This document shows positions 47,838 through 54,650 of a stretch of DNA of 64,000 nucleotides, piece after piece. Both the position numbers and the translations under genes were made by a program. Each line of letters opens with the position of its first letter. The stretch's first letter is position 1. The stretch is taken from IMG/VR virus record IMGVR_UViG_3300050821_008688, positions 1 through 64,000 of that record, one strand, 5' to 3'. Under the pieces are notes generated by a model, which did not search any database, was not told the DNA's origin, and was given only the letters and a program-made list of their open reading frames with translations. Source of the stretch: a virus.

Positions 47838-48037
47838 TGGCTAAGAAGTATGTTATCACGTTCAATGCGGCGTGTATGTTTGGTCAGGTTGAGCGAAAGC
47901 GTTCTGGAAGTATTCCCTATGAGTTTGATACGCGCGCCGAGGCTGAAGTTGCGCTTACAAATTCGCTTCGGTTGCATCCTCTTCGGGTTTGCACGCCGGA
48001 ACAAATAGACTACCAAGTAGTGGAGGTGAGCGAATGA
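47834..48037 (+). CDS. small array paralogue (67 aa)
   Basis: KYVITFNAACMFGQVERKRS, then FDTRAEAEVALTNSL and IDYQVVEVSE. The TRAEAE helix start is identical in the next gene. A start at 47837 is equally possible. Confidence 0.6.
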   Translation: MMAKKYVITFNAACMFGQVERKRSGSIPYEFDTRAEAEVALTNSLRLHPLRVCTPEQIDYQVVEVSE

Positions 48038-48234
48038 GCGCCAAAAAGAAAGCGAAGAAGTTGCCGGTGCGTTATCAGGTTGTGTACGAATCGGATGCGA
48101 CGAGAAAGACAGAGCCATCCACAAATTATCCCGGAAAGTTTAAGACGCGCGCCGAAGCCGAGCAGCTTCTTAATGGACTTGATGAGTGGTTTCGCGAGTC
48201 AATGGGCTACCGAGTTCAAGAGGTGCGCGCGTGA
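48034..48234 (+). CDS. small array paralogue (66 aa)
   Basis: RYQVVYESDATRKTEPSTNY, then FKTRAEAEQLLNGL and YRVQEVRA. It is the closest relative of its upstream neighbour (shared TRAEAE and YxVxEV). Overlaps neighbours by ATGA and GTGA. Confidence 0.6.
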   Translation: MSAKKKAKKLPVRYQVVYESDATRKTEPSTNYPGKFKTRAEAEQLLNGLDEWFRESMGYRVQEVRA

Positions 48235-48308
48235 TGATTCTTATCGCGCTCGGGATTGCGGTGTCGTGCTGGATATATGTGCATCATCCGCCAACGAGGT
48301 TCCGATGA
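48231..48308 (+). CDS. tiny membrane peptide (25 aa)
   Basis: MMILIALGIAVSCWIYVHHP plus five residues. It overlaps both neighbours (GTGA, ATGA), which supports real translation. Confidence 0.45.
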   Translation: MMILIALGIAVSCWIYVHHPPTRFR

Positions 48309-48397
48309 AAATTCTTTTGATTCTTTTGATTCTCGTGGTTCTGTGGCTTTTGAGTGGTCCAGACAACGACGACGATGATGATGGCGGTTGGGCATGA
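48305..48397 (+). CDS. tiny membrane peptide with Asp-rich tail (30 aa)
   Basis: MKILLILLILVVLWLLSGPD followed by an Asp-rich, Gly-containing tail. One hydrophobic helix with an acidic end; coupled by ATGA overlaps on both sides. Confidence 0.45.
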   Translation: MKILLILLILVVLWLLSGPDNDDDDDGGWA

Positions 48398-48465
48398 TTT
48401 ACGTGGCGATTCATTTTTTGATTGTTCTTGAATTGATTCGTGAGACGAAGGGGATGAAGATATGA
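48394..48465 (+). CDS. tiny membrane-associated peptide (23 aa)
   Basis: MIYVAIHFLIVLELIRETKG plus MKI. Third of three overlapping tiny hydrophobic ORFs; coupling supports translation but the function is unknown. Confidence 0.4.
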   Translation: MIYVAIHFLIVLELIRETKGMKI

Positions 48466-49589
48466 CCGAGAGCGAGTACCGACTGAGCGATGACCCGAAC
48501 AGATTTATTGATGGCTGTCCATGCATCGCCTGTGAGCGCGGGCGTGAGCATGAACGTGAGTGGAAATTGGCGATTGAAAAAGAAACCGCCGCCGCAACAG
48601 AAGCTCTTGCGCCCGCACTAGCTGGTGAACCGCGCGGCTATTGCGCCAAGTCTACCCATCCACATCCGAAGTACACGCTATGTGTAGACTGGAATCCATG
48701 CACTACGCGAGGAACTTGTTTTCTTCTTGACACTCCGCACACGCGATGCGGCAATTTTGATTGGAAGCCGGTGCTTTCAATGTCGTATCCGAAAGACGCC
48801 GTAGAAAAATTGAAGTTAGCTATTGCTCCGACGTACGGAACGTGCGACGAGTCAAAAGTTCCGCACACGAATTGTGGCGGGAATACGAACTGGACGCCGT
48901 CGCCGCAGTACACGGTGCCGACCGGGGCGGATGGCGATGACTTGCCGAAAAAAATCGGCGGGCAGACGCAAATATTCGTTCCGAAGCCCGTGCTGGGAAC
49001 TTGCGACTTGGACGTAAAGACAGCGGGACCGCATCCGCAATCGGTGTGCTGTTTGAACTGGAAGCCGCTGTCTGGGATTTTGACCGAGGCAGAAAACAGA
49101 GCAGTCGTTCTTGGAACAGTGCCGATGCTTTCAGAGAAGCGGCCTGCACCAGACCAATGCGCCGACGAAACGCCGTATACCACTTTTATTTTGCCTCCTG
49201 CACTGTGTGATGAGATTGTTGAGCAGCCCGTAATGCCGATTTACGACGCCGCCACTGGACAACTCAAAGTCGATGACCCGTGGATAGAGGGGACTCCACT
49301 TGAGCGGGAGATAGACCAATTTTCTATGATTAATTTTCCGTATCTCCGCTTTGATAGTTTCTTAGTCAAACAGTTAGCAAAATTTGTTCAGCGTAAGATT
49401 GATAAGGCTACCGAAGACGAGCGTCGTCTCCATGCGCCGAAACTACCCGGACAGTACAGATACCTTGTTGATGATGCTGATATTATTCCAGCGCCTGTGC
49501 CGGTCACCAGACTGTTGGGGCGGTGTGACAACGGAGTTTTCCCGCATGTGAAAAATAACGATTGCAAAAATTGGGTGCCTATGCGATAG
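48462..49589 (+). CDS. Cys/His/Trp repeat protein (375 aa)
   Basis: The protein holds five copies of a motif close to GxC-x(4-9)-PH-x(2-6)-C-x(1-5)-W-x-P: CAKSTHPHPKYTLCVDWNP, GTCFLLDTPHTRCGNFDWKP, CDESKVPHTNCGGNTNWTP, a longer one ending CCLNWKP, and CDNGVFPHVKNNDCKNWVP at the C-terminus. An extra CPCIACERG lies near residue 20. Two Cys and one His per unit suggest metal binding. The helical region at about 280-330 is unrelated. I know no characterised family. Start in an ATGA overlap; it ends the array operon. Confidence 0.6.
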   Translation: MTESEYRLSDDPNRFIDGCPCIACERGREHEREWKLAIEKETAAATEALAPALAGEPRGYCAKSTHPHPKYTLCVDWNPCTTRGTCFLLDTPHTRCGNFDWKPVLSMSYPKDAVEKLKLAIAPTYGTCDESKVPHTNCGGNTNWTPSPQYTVPTGADGDDLPKKIGGQTQIFVPKPVLGTCDLDVKTAGPHPQSVCCLNWKPLSGILTEAENRAVVLGTVPMLSEKRPAPDQCADETPYTTFILPPALCDEIVEQPVMPIYDAATGQLKVDDPWIEGTPLEREIDQFSMINFPYLRFDSFLVKQLAKFVQRKIDKATEDERRLHAPKLPGQYRYLVDDADIIPAPVPVTRLLGRCDNGVFPHVKNNDCKNWVPMR

Positions 49590-49614
49590 TAGACTTTCTG
49601 TTCTATATTAGGAG
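49589..49614 (+). promoter_or_regulatory. class II 18-nt element
   Basis: TAGACTTTCTGTTCTATA at 49590-49607, then TTAGGAGC, which doubles as the SD of the 49620 gene. The first bases overlap the stop of the repeat protein. Confidence 0.6.
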
Positions 49615-49619
49615 CATCT

Positions 49620-50078
49620 ATGAGCGAACGCTTGCAGCCCACGTATTTCGTGAAGCATATTGACAACTCGTATTCTATCGCGGAACCGCAACCTGTCTAC
49701 GTCCCCGCAAGTGAGACCGTCACTTGGCAGAATATGGGTCCAGTTGGCTGGTCGGAAGACCCGAGTCGTGTCGGTACTCCGGGACGATTGATTAGTCAAC
49801 TTCGATTCATCGTGGACCAAGCGCCGATGCTGAATGTTCCCACGGGTCAGGATGCTTTGGCGCGTCTGAACAATTCAGTGGTGCCGTACATCTATATGAA
49901 TCCGAAGACGTGGGAGTCGCTTTCCGAGCCACTGTTTAATGTGGGCCAAGCGCGACCGAAGCTGGTGTACTACCGTCTCTCGTTCAAGTGTCCGACGAAA
50001 TTTGTGCCTCTCGATTTGATACCCGAGGGCCGAATGCTTTGCACGTCAAACAAAATTCCGGGGGTGGAGGGGTTGTGA
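49620..50078 (+). CDS. hypothetical protein (152 aa)
   Basis: A soluble protein (MSERLQPTYFVKHIDNSYSI...) with ETVTWQNMGPVGWSEDPSRV near the middle. No known domain. First gene of a late-type unit that runs to GroES and TerS. Confidence 0.5.
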   Translation: MSERLQPTYFVKHIDNSYSIAEPQPVYVPASETVTWQNMGPVGWSEDPSRVGTPGRLISQLRFIVDQAPMLNVPTGQDALARLNNSVVPYIYMNPKTWESLSEPLFNVGQARPKLVYYRLSFKCPTKFVPLDLIPEGRMLCTSNKIPGVEGL

Positions 50079-50263
50079 TGAAGCATTGTCCTACAGATTG
50101 TCCGTGTCGTTTTCCACGTAGCCGAACACTGACGGGGCAGGACCACATTCGGATGGAGTACAATCATTTTGATGAGACCGGTGAGCCGCGATACCCGCAG
50201 ACGGAAACCACCCCGCCGCAGGGCGAGGTTCATTGGTTAGACTGGCACGAATCGGAGGAATGA
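50078..50263 (+). CDS. small protein with Cys/His motif (61 aa)
   Basis: MKHCPTDCPCRFPRSRTLTG... with CPTDCPC near the start. Begins in a TGATG overlap. Unknown function. Confidence 0.5.
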   Translation: MKHCPTDCPCRFPRSRTLTGQDHIRMEYNHFDETGEPRYPQTETTPPQGEVHWLDWHESEE

Positions 50264-50433
50264 TGAAAGAGACACATGCAATTTTCGTGCGGGGCCGCGC
50301 ATATAATGTGTACGAGTGCGCGGGCTATGTGAAGGCAAGCATGGACGGAATTTTCGGCTGGTCCTCCGTGTGGGCTGAAGACGAATTTCATTTGTTGATG
50401 CGAATCGTGACGGCGCTGGACGGCGAGCAATGA
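50263..50433 (+). CDS. small hypothetical protein (56 aa)
   Basis: MKETHAIFVRGRAYNVYECA... The ATG at 50263 has GGAGGA 4 nt upstream; the adjacent ATG at 50260 is too close. It has a beta-helix layout. Confidence 0.5.
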   Translation: MKETHAIFVRGRAYNVYECAGYVKASMDGIFGWSSVWAEDEFHLLMRIVTALDGEQ

Positions 50434-50660
50434 AAATTGTAAAGTATGGCAAGGTTATTCTTGAACAGGGCACGGTGCCTCGCATTGAGGGCTGGCTGAT
50501 GATGCCGGAGATAGAAGACCCACCCGACGCTTCGCCGGAGCAACTGGTTGCAGCGGTTGCTGCGGAGTGGGCGCTGAAACATTTGCAGGCGGTGTACAGC
50601 GGAGCCGTGCTAGACGGGCTGATTCAGGCGGGAAAGAAAATCAAAAAGGAACCGTCATGA
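50430..50660 (+). CDS. small hypothetical protein (76 aa)
   Basis: MKIVKYGKVILEQGTVPRIE... with a helical end (EQLVAAVAAEWALKHLQAVY). Coupled by ATGA at both ends. Confidence 0.5.
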   Translation: MKIVKYGKVILEQGTVPRIEGWLMMPEIEDPPDASPEQLVAAVAAEWALKHLQAVYSGAVLDGLIQAGKKIKKEPS

Positions 50661-50887
50661 CACCCGATGATGGTCTCAGAGGCTTGGGGCTTTGCTTCGC
50701 AATTCTGGGAACCCAAAAAGAATTGGCGGAAGCGGTGACAGCAGACAATTGGAAAGAGCGGTGCGTTCTTTCAATTCGGTTGAAACGGTTGGAGGGAGAA
50801 TTAGATGCGCTACGTCGTGAGATTGAACCCACACTCGTACAATCCGCTCACGAAGAAAGTCATGGTAAACAAACTGTGGGAAGTTGA
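50657..50887 (+). CDS. small helical protein (76 aa)
   Basis: MTPDDGLRGLGLCFAILGTQ... with a coiled-coil-like RLKRLEGELDALRREIE. Its last 83 nt overlap the next gene in another frame. Confidence 0.45.
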   Translation: MTPDDGLRGLGLCFAILGTQKELAEAVTADNWKERCVLSIRLKRLEGELDALRREIEPTLVQSAHEESHGKQTVGS

Positions 50888-51083
50888 GCAGCGCGCGGAC
50901 AAAGATAGCGAGAGAGTAATTTGGCATTGTGCGAACGTGCGGATTGGCGTGAACCCGATTGAGTATTTTTTTACGGTTCCGAAAAAGAACGAGCCCCCGT
51001 GGGAGTTGCATTACCAAGGAACGTGTTATACGGACGGGCAGGATAACGCGATTGTGATTTTGGGGGTGCCTGATGTCAATTAG
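50805..51083 (+). CDS. hypothetical protein (92 aa)
   Basis: MRYVVRLNPHSYNPLTKKVM... is beta-rich. The SD TTGGAGGGAGAATTAG within the previous gene is strong, so both overlapping frames may be translated. Confidence 0.55.
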   Translation: MRYVVRLNPHSYNPLTKKVMVNKLWEVEQRADKDSERVIWHCANVRIGVNPIEYFFTVPKKNEPPWELHYQGTCYTDGQDNAIVILGVPDVN

Positions 51084-51318
51084 TTTGAAACCAATCTATC
51101 AGATGTTCGCGCCGGTTGACGGTTTCGCGGAGTTTGTAGTTTTGGTGTCGCTCACGGCGATTATCGTGCTGGCCTTCATGCATATTCTCACGGATGCTTT
51201 TGCTATGGCGCTCACAGCCGTTGGTGGTCTCGGAGTTGTTCACGATAATTGCGCTGCGTATTTGGCGAGTCGCGCGGAAAGATTCTCGCATCCAGAGGGA
51301 GACCATGAAGGTCACTGA
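51073..51318 (+). CDS. two-span membrane protein (81 aa)
   Basis: Two hydrophobic stretches (FVVLVSLTAIIVLAFMHIL and FAMALTAVGGLGVVHDNCAA) and a charged tail. Holin-like size, but far from the endolysin. Confidence 0.5.
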   Translation: MSISLKPIYQMFAPVDGFAEFVVLVSLTAIIVLAFMHILTDAFAMALTAVGGLGVVHDNCAAYLASRAERFSHPEGDHEGH

Positions 51319-51613
51319 TAAAAATGAAACGTTGCAGCCACCAAAGGGTTTTGAGGCGTACGATGTACGAGCCGATGGCGCATATCTTCGGCTAGAGTAC
51401 AGCCAAACCAAATACGTTCCTGACCCCACGGATAAATGCATGGGGCAGAGGATGGACGGTTGGACTACGGTGGTAATTTATTTGAACGACCAAGGGCGCG
51501 AAGTTCTTCGCACTGAGGTGTACACTAGAATGGCGTTACCACTGCCGGATGCGATTCCAAAGCCGTGGTACTTTAAGTTTGCTGATATGATTTTAGATGC
51601 ATTTAACGCATAG
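51305..51613 (+). CDS. hypothetical protein (102 aa)
   Basis: The start follows GAGGGAGACC. MKVTDKNETLQPPKGFEAYD... appears beta-rich. No known domain. Confidence 0.5.
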   Translation: MKVTDKNETLQPPKGFEAYDVRADGAYLRLEYSQTKYVPDPTDKCMGQRMDGWTTVVIYLNDQGREVLRTEVYTRMALPLPDAIPKPWYFKFADMILDAFNA

Positions 51614-51621
51614 GAGGCTTT

Positions 51622-51924
51622 ATGAGTCAGGAAGAAATCAGTCGTAAAGTAAGACGGACGTGCGAAGGTTGCGGGAAGGCAGTTGAATACGAGTTTATTG
51701 GAGCAACCGATGCTGCGCTTGTCGAAATGATGAGTTGGTACACGATAGTTCGGCAGTTTCTGATTAACGGTCGGCCAGAAAAACTCATGGTGCAGGCGTG
51801 TTCTATTACCTGTGTTCCAGCGGCGGCGCTAAAGTTGGAAGCAGTTCCGTCCGGGTTAGATGAGCCCGCCGACCAGATTGATTTGTCTACGTTGCAGGTC
51901 AATCCAGACCCAACGGTAAACTAA
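51622..51924 (+). CDS. zinc-finger-like protein (100 aa)
   Basis: CEGCGKAVEYEF and CSITCVPAAALKL give two Cys pairs around a helical core. The stop overlaps the GroEL start (TAATG). Confidence 0.55.
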   Translation: MSQEEISRKVRRTCEGCGKAVEYEFIGATDAALVEMMSWYTIVRQFLINGRPEKLMVQACSITCVPAAALKLEAVPSGLDEPADQIDLSTLQVNPDPTVN

Positions 51925-53513
51925 TGAGCAAAACTATCCAACATGGCGATACAGCACGTCAGTCAATTCTCCGGGGTGTTGATTTCCTCGCGGACGCGGT
52001 GAAGATTACTGAAGGTCCGCGCGGGCGCAATTGTATTTTGGGCCAGCGTGCGTTAGGACAAAGCCCGAAAGTTACGCGTGATGGTGTGACAGTTTCAAAT
52101 TACGCGGACCCGATGGACACGACTGAACAACTCGGAGCCGACCTTGTGCGCGAGGCCGCGCAGAAGACCGACAACTCCGTGGGAGATGGTACGACCGCAG
52201 CAATCGTTCTCGCGCAGGCAATGATTCACGCCGGTTTTGATTTGATAAAAGATGGCGCAAATCCGATGGCGATGGAGCGCGGAATTCACAAAGCGACCGA
52301 GGCTGTAATTGCGCGTCTTCAAAAGATGGCGGTGGAAGTTTCGGGCGAAAAAGTTTTTCAAGTCGCAACTGTGTCGGCCCACGGGGATGCGGAGATTGGT
52401 AAACTCGTTGCGACTGCGGTTGAAAAGGCGGGTAAGGATGGAGTGGTTACCGCCGAGCCGTCGTCAACGTCGGACACGTACATTGAGACGGTCGCAGGAA
52501 TTGAGCTAGAAAAGTCCAGTCTGATATCGGCGGCGTTCATTACAAACCCGGAAGAAATGAAAGCTGAGTTACCTGACTGCCGAATTCTTTTGTGGGAGGG
52601 AGTGATTGGGACAGCGAAATCATTGGTTCCGATTCTTGAGCAGGTTCATAAAACTTCAACGCCGCTGCTTATCATCGCGGGCGGATACGAGCAGGAAGCC
52701 TTGGCGTGCATCATCAACAATAAATTGAAACTGCATCTGCCGCTGATTGCCGTTCGCATGGAAGCGTATGGAGAGAGCCGAAAAAATCTGATGGCTGATA
52801 TATCAACACTGATTGGTGGCACGGAGTACACTGAAGACAAGGGGATGAAAATAGAAAACGTAAAAATTGAAAATCTAGGTTCGGCGCGTAAAGTCGTTAC
52901 GAGTATGTCAAAGACTCAAATCATCGGCGGCAAAGGTAGTCAGACTGAACTGGCTGGACGCGTTCAGCATCTTCGCGAAGCTATAGATATATCTGAACCG
53001 GTGCTAAAGCCGAGCCTCAAACGACGGCTGGCGGCGTTGCTGGGCGGCATCACGATTATCAAAGTCGGCGGCGTCACCGTCACCGAGATGGAAGAGAAGA
53101 AAGACCGAGTGGTTGATGCAATGTCGGCGGCGAAGGCCGCAGTTGAATCGGGAGTCGTGGCTGGTGGCGGAATGGCACTGTTGGAAGCCTCGCATATTCC
53201 TGTACTCAATGTTCCGAGCGGCGAAGAAGCGAAAGGTGTACAAGTGGTGCGTGTTGCGTGTCAGGCTATCGTCAAACAAATCGCGGAGAACGCGGGCGTC
53301 AGCGGCACGCTAATATTGGACCAACTGATGGCGACACCGGATTTGGGATTCAATGCGATGACTGGTGAGTTTGAAAATCTCGTCAATGCTGGAATTATTG
53401 ACCCGGTTAAGGTCGTGGTGGAATCGCTTCGGAATGCATCCGCTGTTGCGTGCAGTATTCTTACGATGGGCGCAACGGTCGCAGAGAAGTCCACGGAGAA
53501 AATCGATGGCTAA
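51924..53513 (+). CDS. groEL: GroEL-family chaperonin (Cpn60)
   Basis: The 529-residue protein aligns along the whole GroEL chain: VGDGTTAAIVLAQ with the ATP-site aspartate, DAEIGKLVATAVEKAGKDG, an apical domain with LLIIAGGYEQEALA, GGITIIKVGG, KDRVVDAMSAAKAAVESGVV with the catalytic D of the VxDA motif, and GVVAGGGMALLE. The C-terminus ends EKSTEKIDG and lacks the GGM tail. It should form a ring that folds phage proteins, perhaps the capsid, which GroEL supports in many phages. It overlaps the GroES gene by 8 nt. Confidence 0.95.
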   Translation: MSKTIQHGDTARQSILRGVDFLADAVKITEGPRGRNCILGQRALGQSPKVTRDGVTVSNYADPMDTTEQLGADLVREAAQKTDNSVGDGTTAAIVLAQAMIHAGFDLIKDGANPMAMERGIHKATEAVIARLQKMAVEVSGEKVFQVATVSAHGDAEIGKLVATAVEKAGKDGVVTAEPSSTSDTYIETVAGIELEKSSLISAAFITNPEEMKAELPDCRILLWEGVIGTAKSLVPILEQVHKTSTPLLIIAGGYEQEALACIINNKLKLHLPLIAVRMEAYGESRKNLMADISTLIGGTEYTEDKGMKIENVKIENLGSARKVVTSMSKTQIIGGKGSQTELAGRVQHLREAIDISEPVLKPSLKRRLAALLGGITIIKVGGVTVTEMEEKKDRVVDAMSAAKAAVESGVVAGGGMALLEASHIPVLNVPSGEEAKGVQVVRVACQAIVKQIAENAGVSGTLILDQLMATPDLGFNAMTGEFENLVNAGIIDPVKVVVESLRNASAVACSILTMGATVAEKSTEKIDG

Positions 53514-53835
53514 GTCAGTTTTGGAACCGGCAACAGACCATGTTATCGTGGTTGATGAACCGCGCTCGGTAACCATTGGTGGGATTGAACTGCCCGACAA
53601 TGTGAAAGGTCTGGAGCTATTTTACGGCACCGTAGTGTTTGTTGGTCCTGCTGTAAATAAAATAATGACTCAAGTTCGGGATGTGGTGTGTTATGGTCCC
53701 TACGCCGGAAAGATGGCAGTCATCAACGGCACAGAGTTTCGGATTTTGAAAGAGAGCCAGATTGAAGCATATGTGCGGCCAGTAGAGGAGGAGACGTATC
53801 CTGCTGGTGGCAGTGGAACGGATTTGACGGAGTGA
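53506..53835 (+). CDS. groES: GroES-family co-chaperonin (Cpn10)
   Basis: The 109-residue protein begins MAKSVLEPATDHVIVVDEPR and carries a mobile-loop-like SVTIGGIELPDN with the GGIxL docking motif, then GTVVFVGPAVN, VRDVVCYGPYAGKMAVINGT and EFRILKESQIEAYV, the order of Cpn10. It is followed by a disordered acidic tail (GGSGTDLTE). Start inside the GroEL 3' end suggests coupled, roughly balanced synthesis. It would cap the phage or host GroEL ring. Confidence 0.85.
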   Translation: MAKSVLEPATDHVIVVDEPRSVTIGGIELPDNVKGLELFYGTVVFVGPAVNKIMTQVRDVVCYGPYAGKMAVINGTEFRILKESQIEAYVRPVEEETYPAGGSGTDLTE

Positions 53836-53838
53836 TGT

Positions 53839-54354
53839 ATGGAAGAACTAACGAAGAGAATGTCGGTGGAGGATTTGAAAAAGACGCCTGAGTTCCAACA
53901 CTTGACTCAGAAGCAGCGGCTATTTGTGGCAACATACTGCGCGGGCGGGCTGTTGGATGGGAACTATGACCCTATTGCGGCGACACGAACGGCGTACAAC
54001 TGCAAGAACTACGAGTCTGCGCGCTGCATGTCGTATCCCATCATGCAGAACATCCGAATCGTGGCCGTGCTGAATTTGCACTTTGGTCGGACGCCTATTG
54101 AGGATTTCATCGTGCTGCTTGACCGGGCCATCAACAATAAGAAACTGACCAACGCTCAGCTGGGCGCGCTGCGACTGAAATCCGATTTGCTGCGTCGCCC
54201 ATCCGCAATTCCTAACCGCGCCAACGTGGGAGTTTTACCAGAAGACGTGCGCGCCGCAGAAAAGAAAAAAAAATCAAAAAAACCCAGAGAAAGCCAGCCT
54301 CCTGATATCGGTGAGTACGTCAAGCAAGCTCAAAGCCTGAAAGTTCAAAAATAA
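53839..54354 (+). CDS. terminase small subunit-like protein
   Basis: The 171-residue protein contains LTQKQRLFVATYCAGG followed by DPIAATRTAYNCKNYESARC and NIRIVAVLNLHFG, the Terminase_2-like pattern (LTxKQxxFVxxY, then an Ala-rich helix with AY). The C-terminus is basic (EKKKKSKKPRES) as expected for DNA binding. TerL is 6.6 kb downstream, so it is not adjacent as usual. It would recognise the packaging site. Confidence 0.7.
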   Translation: MEELTKRMSVEDLKKTPEFQHLTQKQRLFVATYCAGGLLDGNYDPIAATRTAYNCKNYESARCMSYPIMQNIRIVAVLNLHFGRTPIEDFIVLLDRAINNKKLTNAQLGALRLKSDLLRRPSAIPNRANVGVLPEDVRAAEKKKKSKKPRESQPPDIGEYVKQAQSLKVQK

Positions 54355-54380
54355 GACTTTTCTTTCTATAGGTGAAGAGG
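54353..54380 (+). promoter_or_regulatory. class II 18-nt element
   Basis: AAGACTTTTCTTTCTATA then GGTGAAGAGG, overlapping the TerS stop and just before the ATG at 54387. Confidence 0.65.
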
Positions 54381-54386
54381 CCATCT

Positions 54387-54647
54387 ATGCCCGATTCGCC
54401 TATTTCCGTCCACGAGTCGGAGACTAAACAGCGCCTCTTAGACTATCAGATGGAGTTGTCTGTTTGGCCCGATTTGGAGACAATCATTATGGCTGCTAAG
54501 ATGGGGAAGGCTCAAGCGTTCCACGAAGTATTCCACAACAAACCAAAGACAGTTGATACCAGCAAGTCTGCGACGGGCCAGCGTAAACAAATGATTGCGA
54601 TTGCTCTCTCAAAGGCTGGTCTATCAAAGCCCGGAAAAGGGAAATAA
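54387..54647 (+). CDS. small hypothetical protein (86 aa)
   Basis: MPDSPISVHESETKQRLLDY... is helical and basic, with a C-terminal AIALSKAGLSKPGKGK. This lysine/glycine-rich end resembles those of the 58504 and 58750 proteins, so the three may share a role in the virion. Confidence 0.5.
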   Translation: MPDSPISVHESETKQRLLDYQMELSVWPDLETIIMAAKMGKAQAFHEVFHNKPKTVDTSKSATGQRKQMIAIALSKAGLSKPGKGK

Positions 54648-54650
54648 TTT

